DNA of 64,000 bases from Streptomyces sp. NRRL F-5135. Its GTDB lineage: Bacteria; Actinomycetota; Actinomycetes; Streptomycetales; Streptomycetaceae. Position numbers and translations under genes: made by a program. Within the stretch, counting starts at the first letter, position 1. Each line of letters opens with the position of its first letter. Below are positions 8,675 to 15,037 of this stretch, piece by piece. The notes beneath the pieces are model-generated. The model had not been told where the DNA came from, did not search any database, and saw only the letters and a program-made list of their open reading frames with translations. Location: assembly GCF_000719775.1 (NCBI RefSeq), contig NZ_JOHR01000004.1, forward strand, positions 1 to 64,000. Direction: 5' to 3'.

Positions 8675-8850
8675 GTCAGCGTTCCGCCACCGCTCGAACG
8701 GTGCGGCGCACCGCGGGTGACCGGCGCCTTGTCGCCCGCCCCGTGGGCGGTGCCGGTCAGGACACGGTCCTCCCGCCGGAGACCGGCCGGGGGCCCGGTC
8801 CTGTCGGCGGGAGCGGAGCCGGGCGGTGCCCAGATCTGTTTGACGGACAT
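8671..8850 (-). CDS. possible small protein, first gene of the membrane-protein operon
   Basis: A 59-codon frame starts with ATG at 8850 and begins MSVKQIWAPPG. It has a strong ribosome site, AAGGAAG, eight or nine bases upstream, and its TGA overlaps the GTG of the next gene. Third positions are G/C-rich. These points favour a real gene, and its translation may drive the downstream membrane proteins. The protein is rich in Pro, Gly and Arg, has no membrane segment and matches nothing I recognise. It could instead be the remnant of a longer gene or only a leader peptide. Confidence 0.45.
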   Translation of the reverse strand: MSVKQIWAPPGSAPADRTGPPAGLRREDRVLTGTAHGAGDKAPVTRGAPHRSSGGGTLT

Positions 8851-9226
8851 GCTGCGGTACTTCCTTACGGTGTGCGAGGTCGCCGTCCTCCACGACGGGC
8901 ACCCGCACCGCGTGGGCACCGGTGACGCCGGGCGGACCGAAGCCGTCGGACAGGACGTTCCGGGTCCGCGCGGTGAGGGCCCGCGTGGAGAGGCCCGCGT
9001 GGAGAGGGGCTGCGCGGCGAGGGTCTTCGAGTACGGGGAAATCCGGCGTGGGCCGGGGAACGCCCTTGAACGTAACCGGCCGCGCCCCCACCTCCCAGTG
9101 GCGTGAGTGACACTTTTCAACGGGATATCGCCACGACCCGTACCAGGCCGCTGAACTGGGGTCGAGTGGACTCGTCCGGGGACCGGACCGGGTGTCGGCC
9201 GTCCGGCGGAGAGGTATGTTCCAGCC
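8851..9226. other. divergent intergenic region, contains a 14-base tandem duplication
   Basis: No gene is evident between the small operon and the GlxA-type regulator. The 14-base unit GCCCGCGTGGAGAG is repeated head to tail at 8979-8992 and 8993-9006. Promoters for both directions must lie here, but I cannot place them. Confidence 0.45.
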
Positions 9227-10165
9227 ATGCACACCGTCGCCGTTGTCGCCCTGGACCAGGTGATCCCGTTCGACCTGTCCACTCCGATCGAGGTCTTCAC
9301 CCGCACCCGACTCCCGGACGGGCGCCCCGGCTACCAGATCCGCGTCTGCGCCGAACGGCCGGAGATCGACGCGGGCTCCTTCGTCCTGCGCGCGCCCTGG
9401 GGCCTGGAAGGGCTCAAGGGCGCCGACACGATCATCGTGCCCGGTACCGCCACACCCGCGGCCACGCTCGCGCCCGCCGTCGTCGACGCGTTGCGCGCGG
9501 CGGCGGCGGAGGGTACGCGCATCGCCTCCATCTGCTCGGGCACCTTTCCCCTGGCCGCCACCGGGCTCCTCGACGGCATGCGGGCCACCACCCACTGGAT
9601 CGCGGCAGACGTCCTGGCCGCCGCCCACCCGGCCGTCGAGGTCGACCCGGACGTCCTGTACGTCGACAACGGGCAGTTCCTCACCTCGGCCGGCGCCGCG
9701 GCCGGCCTGGACCTGTGTCTGCACATGATCCGCCGCGACTACGGATCAGCCGTCGCCGCCCACGCCGCCCGCCTGTCCGTCATGCCCCTCGAACGCGAGG
9801 GCGGACAGGCGCAGTTCATCGTGCACGACTACACGCCCACGCCCCAGGGCTCCGCACTCGAACCCCTGCTCACCTGGTTGCGGGACAACCTGGGCCGCGA
9901 CCTCACCCTCGCCGACATCGCGGACCACGCCGGAACGAGCACCCGGACTCTGATCCGTCGCTTCCGCGAGCAGACCGGCACCACCCCGCTCCAGTGGCTC
10001 CACCGCGCCCGTATCCGCCAGGCGCAGCATCTCCTGGAGACCACACCCCACTCCGTCGAGCGCATCGCGGACCAGGTTGGCTTCGGTTCACCCACCGCCT
10101 TCCGCGACCGCTTCAAACGCACCACCGGCGTCAGCCCGCGCACGTACCGCCGCACCTTCGGCTGA
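9227..10165 (+). CDS. GlxA-type AraC family regulator (DJ-1/PfpI domain plus HTH)
   Basis: The 312-residue protein has two parts. Residues 1 to about 170 are a DJ-1/PfpI amidotransferase-like domain with a cysteine in the elbow ASICSGTFPLAATGLLDG. Residues about 215-310 are an AraC double helix-turn-helix, with LADIADHAGTSTRTLIRRF and the second helix pair ending VGFGSPTAFRDRFKRTTG. Such proteins bind promoters as ligand-responsive activators; the ligand here is unknown. GGAGAGG lies upstream of the ATG. It is divergent from the DUF6010 operon, which is the obvious target candidate. A strong hairpin follows at 10271. Confidence 0.9.
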   Translation: MHTVAVVALDQVIPFDLSTPIEVFTRTRLPDGRPGYQIRVCAERPEIDAGSFVLRAPWGLEGLKGADTIIVPGTATPAATLAPAVVDALRAAAAEGTRIASICSGTFPLAATGLLDGMRATTHWIAADVLAAAHPAVEVDPDVLYVDNGQFLTSAGAAAGLDLCLHMIRRDYGSAVAAHAARLSVMPLEREGGQAQFIVHDYTPTPQGSALEPLLTWLRDNLGRDLTLADIADHAGTSTRTLIRRFREQTGTTPLQWLHRARIRQAQHLLETTPHSVERIADQVGFGSPTAFRDRFKRTTGVSPRTYRRTFG

Positions 10166-10270
10166 CGCGTTTTCAGGCGGTGACGGCATTGCAGGCCGGC
10201 TCCTCAACTCCCGTCCGTGAAGCGCGGGATGCGCGTCACGTCGCGGGGGCGGCGTTGTTCCTCGCACCGC

Positions 10271-10304
10271 GGCCGGGGCCCCGCCGCTCGGCGGGGCCCC
10301 GGCC
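10271..10304. terminator. bidirectional hairpin terminator
   Basis: A perfect 15-base-pair stem (10271-10285 with 10290-10304) closes a four-base loop GCTC. It lies between two convergent genes, the GlxA-type regulator and the DUF885 gene, so it can serve both. No T-tract follows, which is usual in Streptomyces. Confidence 0.8.
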
Positions 10305-10328
10305 GGGTCGTGCGCGTCCGCGAGCGGG

Positions 10329-12011
10329 TCAGAGCTTCGACAGCTCGTCCACCAGATCGTCCAGCCCCAGCGAGCCCTGCGACAGCGCCGCCATGTGCCA
10401 GGCCTTCGCGTCGAAGGCGTCCCCGTGCGCCGCGCGCGCGTTCTCGCGGCCGAGCAGCCAGGCGCGTTCGCCCAGCTTGTAGCCGATCGCCTGGCCCGGC
10501 ATCGACAGATAGCGGGTCAGCTCGCTCTCCACGAAGTCCGCCGGGCGTCCGCTGTGCCGGCCGAAGAACTCCTGGGCCAGCTCGGGCGTCCAGCGCTCAC
10601 CCGGGTGGAACGGCGAGTCCGCCGGGATCGTGAGCTCCAGGTGCATCCCGATGTCCACGATCACCCGGCAGGCGCGCATCATCTGCGCGTCCAGATAGCC
10701 GAGCCGGCGCTCCGCGTCGGGCAGGAAGCCCAGCTCGTCCATGAGGCGCTCCGCGTACAGCGCCCAGCCCTCCGCGTTGGCACTGACCATGCCGACCGTC
10801 GCCTGGTAGCGCGAGAGCTGGTCGGCGACGTGCGTCCACTGGGCGATCTGGAGGTGGTGGCCGGGCACGCCCTCGTGGTACCAGGTCGAGACCAGGTCGT
10901 AGACGGGGAAACGCGTCTCGCCCATGGTCGGCAGCCAGGTGCGGCCCGGGCGGGAGAAGTCCTCCGAAGGGCCGGTGTAGTACGGGGCGGCGGCGCCGCC
11001 GGGCGGGGCGATCCGGGACTCCACCCGGCGTACGCGCTCGGCCAGTTCGAAGTGCGTGCCGTCCAGCGCGGCGATCGCCTCGTCCATCAGGCCCTGCAGC
11101 CACTCCCGGACCTCGTCCACGCCCTCGATGTGCGCGCCGTGCTCGTCCAGGTGGGCAAGCGCTTCCCAGGGGCCCGCGCCGGGCAGCACCTTGCCGGCCT
11201 CGGCCCGCATCTCGCCGAGCAGCCGGTGGTACTCGGACCAGCCGTACGCGTACGCCTCGTCCAGGTCGAGGTCCGTGCCGTTGAAGTACCGCGACCAGCG
11301 GGCGTACCGCTCCCGGCCCACCGTGTTCGGCGCGTCGGCGACGGCGGGCGCGTACACGTCCCGCACCCAGTCCCGCAGCCCGGTGACGGCGGCGGTGGCG
11401 GCCCGTGCCGCCTCGTCCAGTTCGCCGCGCAGTGCGTCGGGGCCGTCGGCGGCGAAGTCCTCGAACCAGCCGCGGTCCTCGCCCGCCCACTCCGTCAGCT
11501 GTCCGACGAAGGTGGCGGTGGGGCGGGGGCCGCCCGTCAGGCCGCGGTCGAGGCCCAGGGCCAGCGAGGCGCGGTACCCCTCCAGCGCCGCCGGGACGGC
11601 CCGTAGCCGCTCGGCCACCACGGCCCAGTCCTCGTCGGTCTCGGTCGGTGTCACGGTGAACACCTCGCGCACGTGGTGCGCGGGCGAGTGGATGTTGCTG
11701 ACCTTGCGCAGTCCCTCGCCCGCGTCGTGCACGGCCAGTTCGGCCGTCAGCCGCTCGCGCAGCAGCCGGCCGCAGCGCCGTTCGGCGTCGCTGTCGGCGC
11801 CCGGCAGCTTCTCGGCCTCGTCGAGCCGGGCGAGGGTCGCCCGGGCGAGGTCGGCGAGGGCCTCCTGCCCGGCCGGGGAGAAATCGGGGAGCCGGCGGTG
11901 GCTCTCCGCGACACCGAGGTAGGTGCCGGTGATCGGGTCGAGTTCGATGAGCGCGTCGACGTAGGCGTCGGCGACCTGGCGGGGCAGCGCGCTGCCGGCT
12001 GTGTCTGACAT
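10329..12011 (-). CDS. DUF885 family protein, putative zinc metallopeptidase
   Basis: This 560-residue protein belongs to the DUF885 family of gluzincin-like proteins. The metal motif is seen as YHEGVPGHHLQ at about residues 377-388, with a downstream glutamate-rich segment. Other family marks are the N-terminal ELDPITGTYLG and the C-terminal PGQAIGYKLGE. Family members are thought to be peptidases, but substrates are mostly undefined. There is no signal peptide, so it should be cytoplasmic. ATG at 12011 has GGAGAGG about nine bases upstream. It is monocistronic, with a hairpin terminator shared with the convergent regulator. Length is normal. Confidence 0.9.
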   Translation of the reverse strand: MSDTAGSALPRQVADAYVDALIELDPITGTYLGVAESHRRLPDFSPAGQEALADLARATLARLDEAEKLPGADSDAERRCGRLLRERLTAELAVHDAGEGLRKVSNIHSPAHHVREVFTVTPTETDEDWAVVAERLRAVPAALEGYRASLALGLDRGLTGGPRPTATFVGQLTEWAGEDRGWFEDFAADGPDALRGELDEAARAATAAVTGLRDWVRDVYAPAVADAPNTVGRERYARWSRYFNGTDLDLDEAYAYGWSEYHRLLGEMRAEAGKVLPGAGPWEALAHLDEHGAHIEGVDEVREWLQGLMDEAIAALDGTHFELAERVRRVESRIAPPGGAAAPYYTGPSEDFSRPGRTWLPTMGETRFPVYDLVSTWYHEGVPGHHLQIAQWTHVADQLSRYQATVGMVSANAEGWALYAERLMDELGFLPDAERRLGYLDAQMMRACRVIVDIGMHLELTIPADSPFHPGERWTPELAQEFFGRHSGRPADFVESELTRYLSMPGQAIGYKLGERAWLLGRENARAAHGDAFDAKAWHMAALSQGSLGLDDLVDELSKL

Positions 12012-12398
12012 GCGGACATCCTCTCCGAGTCGGCGCCGCGCGTCACATCCGTTACGGACGGAGGGCGCGGGGGTTGGCCGATGACCACGCCACCGTCGGG
12101 CCCGGCTGTCCGCCGAGGAGGACGACCGCGGCCGCTCGCCCTGCCCGGCGGGCTCCCGAGCGCGAACGGCCGTGGGGAGCCGGTCGACGGCACGGCGCGG
12201 GGGAGGTGAGGCGCGGGGCTCGACGGTCCGAGTCACGAACGGGGACGCGGGCTCGTGCGCGGCGGAGCGGCCGGGCCGGGGAGAGAGCCGTACGGCGCGG
12301 CTCGTGATTGGCCGGATCGAAGCGGAACAGCGGGCCCCGCTCATCTCGTCCGGGCGACCGTCGGCCGGGTGGGGCACTTTTTACTGCGACGACCTACG
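12012..12398. other. intergenic region between DUF885 gene and GNAT remnant
   Basis: I find no gene or strong repeat here. It must carry the promoter of the DUF885 gene. A short A-rich patch at about 12377-12385 is the only base-composition break, and it lies just beyond the truncated acetyltransferase frame. Confidence 0.4.
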
Positions 12399-12479
12399 TT
12401 ATTCGTGGAACGCCGCAGCGAGTGCATCGGCCGCAGGGCCGAGGTCATCCGGTGTCGCGAGGCTGACAGAGGTGGTCAC
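12399..12479 (-). pseudogene. truncated GNAT acetyltransferase N-terminus
   Basis: A GTG at 12479 overlaps the stop of the upstream HTH gene (GTGA) and opens a 26-codon frame that ends in TAA. The peptide, with SLATPDDLGPAADALAAAFHE, reads like the first beta strand and helix of a GNAT acetyltransferase, where the family continues for about 180 residues. After the stop no frame continues the homology, so the rest appears deleted. Coupling to the HTH gene suggests a once-intact three-gene operon. It could alternatively be a very short real peptide. Confidence 0.55.
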
Positions 12480-12817
12480 GTCGTGGCCCTCCGTTCGGGA
12501 TCTGCTGCCGCGGCGGTGCCGGTGCCGGAATCGACGATGGCCTGCAAAGTGGCCAGGTGATGCGCGAACGCGTCGCGTCCGGTGTCGGTGATGCCGACCC
12601 AGGTGCGGGTGCGGCGCCCCACCGGCTCCTTTCGCACCGTGACCAGTCCGGCATCCGACAGCACGGTCAGCGTCTGGGAGAGCGTGGAGTCGCTGACCTC
12701 CAGCAGGTCGGCGAGAAACCGGAAGTCGACGTCTTCGAGGTTCCGCAGCGCCGCCAGCAGCGAGAATCTCACGGGCGAGTGGATGAGCGAGTCGAGGTCC
12801 TTGCGTGGGTGGCTCAT
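12476..12817 (-). CDS. small winged-helix regulator (MarR/HTH_34-like)
   Basis: The 113-residue protein is almost entirely a winged helix. It reads DSLIHSPVRFSLLAALRNLEDVDFRFLADLLEVSDSTLSQTLTVLSDAGLV, then a wing with RRTRTWVGITDTGRDAF (shown as two pieces of the same domain). It resembles the HTH_34 group often found next to small membrane proteins. ATG at 12817 overlaps the stop of the upstream membrane gene, and its own stop overlaps the truncated GNAT start. It probably represses its own operon through the palindrome at 13246. There is no ligand domain, so the inducer is unknown. Confidence 0.85.
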   Translation of the reverse strand: MSHPRKDLDSLIHSPVRFSLLAALRNLEDVDFRFLADLLEVSDSTLSQTLTVLSDAGLVTVRKEPVGRRTRTWVGITDTGRDAFAHHLATLQAIVDSGTGTAAAADPERRATT

Positions 12818-13239
12818 CGCCTGGAGCTCGCGAAGAGGCACGCCACGATCGGGCTGACGGCGATGACACCGGCGAGCATCCACCACCACGGCCGGGTCGC
12901 TCCGACGAGCTGAAGAGCCGGATCGAGCATCAGGGTGTAGAGCGCGAACCACGTCGCCACCGCGATCTGCATGTTCCGCAGACCGTTGCGAGGCGCGGAG
13001 ACCTGATTCCTCAGTGCGATCGTCCAGATCGAGACCGAGCCCAGCGACAGGAGCCCGAACGCCGTCCAGTAGTACACGTGGAAGACATCGACCGCGAAGG
13101 TGAACGCGAGCGCAAACCCCGCCTGCAGGCCCACGAACGCCGGGAACCAGCGGGTCGCGCGACGGGCCTCAGCGCCGGCCTTCTCACCGGCGGCGACACA
13201 CGCCACCGCTTCGTCGGCAGAGATGTGATGGTGAACCAT
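12814..13239 (-). CDS. small four-helix membrane protein, operon partner of HTH regulator
   Basis: This 141-residue protein has a short cytoplasmic start with two adjacent histidines and about four hydrophobic segments, beginning WFPAFVGLQAGFALAFTFAV and YYWTAFGLLSLGSVSIW and ending WWWMLAGVIAVSPIVACLFA. It is not a family whose function I can name. ATG at 13239 has no Shine-Dalgarno; instead an AT-rich palindrome lies seven bases upstream. Its stop overlaps the HTH gene start (ATGA). The arrangement of membrane protein plus small winged-helix protein suggests an autoregulated pair that senses something at the membrane. Confidence 0.8.
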   Translation of the reverse strand: MVHHHISADEAVACVAAGEKAGAEARRATRWFPAFVGLQAGFALAFTFAVDVFHVYYWTAFGLLSLGSVSIWTIALRNQVSAPRNGLRNMQIAVATWFALYTLMLDPALQLVGATRPWWWMLAGVIAVSPIVACLFASSRR

Positions 13240-13245
13240 GAAGGT

Positions 13246-13264
13246 ACTTTAAAGTCAGTAAAGT
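13246..13264 (-). promoter_or_regulatory. candidate operator/promoter of the membrane-protein/HTH operon
   Basis: ACTTTAAAGT at 13246-13255 is a perfect palindrome, and a second AAAGT half follows at 13260-13264. The site lies just before the ATG at 13239, where a repressor would block both transcription and translation. It is one of the few AT-rich spots in the window. Confidence 0.55.
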
Positions 13265-13494
13265 TGCCGGGCAACTCGCCTCACCAAGTCTCCTCGCTGT
13301 CTGAGGGCTGTCCCGTCATCCCCGGTGGATCAGCGGGAGGCGTCAGATGGGCTGCATCGCGCGGCGGAGGGGCGCCCGCATCCTGGATGAATGCGGGCGT
13401 TCCGACAATCCGGCGAGGTGCCGGCCGTGGCGCGTCGCCGCCCCGGGGCGGACGGGGCGTTCCCGGGCTGGTCCGGAGCGGCGGCGCGCGGTGC

Positions 13495-14940
13495 TCAGCG
13501 GTCGGCCGTTGTCGTCGCCTGTTCGGGGACCGTCTCGTCGCCGTACGGTTCGGTCCAGGGCGCCGCCGCGGTCTGATCCAGCCGGGCCGTGATCACCAGC
13601 GTGCCCTCGTCGATCTGGTAGTCGAGCGGCAGGCCCAGGCTCCGCATGGTCGCGACCATGCCGGTGTTCGACGCCTGGGTGACCGCGTAGACCTGCGAGC
13701 AGCGCGCCTCACCGGCGTGCGCCACCAGCCGTCCGAGCAGCTCGGAGCCGATGCCCCGGCGCTGCCACGCGTCCTCGACGATCAGGGCGACCTCGGTCTC
13801 GTCCCCGTCCCAGAGCAGGTGTCCGAGGGCGATCAGCCGCCCGGAGCCCGTCTGGACGGCCAGCGTCCGCCCGAAGCGCGGGCTCAGCAGGTGGTCGAGA
13901 TAGCGGTCGGCGTCGCGCACGGGGCCGTGGTAGCGCAGCCCGAGCGTACGGTCCGAGCAGCGGGCGTGCAGGGCGCGGGCGGCGTCGAGGTCGTCGCGGT
14001 CGGCGCGGCGGACAGTGATCCGCTCTCCCTCGGGGAGCGTGAACACCTCCCGCCCGCGGGGCAGCCGGGGGCCGAGCCGGGTGTCCAGCTCGACCAGGGC
14101 GCGGGCCCGGGCGAACTCGGTCGGTGTGAAGGGGAGATGGGGTCGCTCGACGGTGATGCCGCCGCCGTGCGGGTCGCGCAGCCGCATCTCCGTGCCGGTC
14201 AGGACGCCCTCGACGGGGATGTCGGCCTTCCCGTGGTCTCCGCGACCGACGCCCGCCGCCGGGGCGGGGTGGTGGTGGATGGTGCAGCGGCCCAGCAACT
14301 GCCTTATGGCCAGGGGGAGCTCGGCCGGGTCCAGGGCAGTGCGGGTGGCGAGGCCCAGCACCCGGGTCGGGGTGTCGACCAGGTCGTGCGCGTCGGCGCG
14401 CTCGATCCACGTGTCACGGCCACCGGCCGCCGCCACCTCGCGGGTGAGGTCACGGGCCAGGAGCGTGTCCGGGGCGCGCAGCAGGAACTCGTCGACCGTG
14501 CCCTCGGCCAGCGGATGCGTCTGGAGGGTCAGGATGTCCACGCTGTGCGCCGCCAATGCCGCGCACAGCGCGGCGAGGCTCCCGGGCTCGTCCCGCACGG
14601 TCGTGCGCATCCGCCACAGCGTGGTGGCGGCGGGGCCGGTCGGCCCCACCGTGCGGTCGGCCCCCTGTTCGTCGCGGGCGGCACCCGGATCGGCGCCGCC
14701 CGCGCCCGACGCCGGTGGGGCATGACTGTGCCTGCGTGCCCACCATGTGTGGAACGTGGCCGTGGCGACCAGTGCCACCGCCGAGGCGACGAGCAGGAAC
14801 GCGCCGTCGGGACCGTGCGCGATCATGTTCGCGACCGCGTCGGCCACCGCCACGGCGGTGAACAGCGCGGCCAGTTCGACGAGGTCCCGCCGCCAGTGGT
14901 GCGGGCGGCGGGCGCTCTTCGCTGAGGTCACATTGGTCAT
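13495..14940 (-). CDS. membrane-anchored ACT-GNAT fusion protein
   Basis: The 481-residue protein combines three parts. Residues about 20-65 hold two hydrophobic segments (VELAALFTAVAVADAVANMI and AFLLVASAVALVATATF). Residues about 110-180 read like an ACT domain, with TTVRDEPGSLAALCAALAAHSVDILTLQ. Residues about 310-460 are a GNAT acetyltransferase, with EVALIVEDAWQRRGIGSELL as the acetyl-CoA binding turn. ACT domains bind amino acids, so an amino-acid-controlled protein acetyltransferase is a reasonable inference; the target is unknown. The ATG at 14940 has GAGTGGTG upstream, inside an inverted repeat. It stands alone. Confidence 0.88.
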   Translation of the reverse strand: MTNVTSAKSARRPHHWRRDLVELAALFTAVAVADAVANMIAHGPDGAFLLVASAVALVATATFHTWWARRHSHAPPASGAGGADPGAARDEQGADRTVGPTGPAATTLWRMRTTVRDEPGSLAALCAALAAHSVDILTLQTHPLAEGTVDEFLLRAPDTLLARDLTREVAAAGGRDTWIERADAHDLVDTPTRVLGLATRTALDPAELPLAIRQLLGRCTIHHHPAPAAGVGRGDHGKADIPVEGVLTGTEMRLRDPHGGGITVERPHLPFTPTEFARARALVELDTRLGPRLPRGREVFTLPEGERITVRRADRDDLDAARALHARCSDRTLGLRYHGPVRDADRYLDHLLSPRFGRTLAVQTGSGRLIALGHLLWDGDETEVALIVEDAWQRRGIGSELLGRLVAHAGEARCSQVYAVTQASNTGMVATMRSLGLPLDYQIDEGTLVITARLDQTAAAPWTEPYGDETVPEQATTTADR

Positions 14941-14941
14941 G

Positions 14942-14976
14942 ACACCACTCTGACGGGATGGTGTTGCGTGATCACG
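14942..14976 (-). promoter_or_regulatory. inverted repeat and palindrome at the start of the ACT-GNAT gene
   Basis: ACACCA (14942-14947) and TGGTGT (14959-14964) form an inverted repeat that covers the ribosome site. CGTGATCACG (14967-14976) is an adjacent perfect palindrome. Either could be an operator; the first could also fold in the RNA and limit translation. Confidence 0.45.
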
Positions 14977-15037
14977 AACAGGATGTGACTCATGGGTTAA
15001 GCGTGGTTCTGTTGGTCTTTGGCCTGATTTATTCGTT

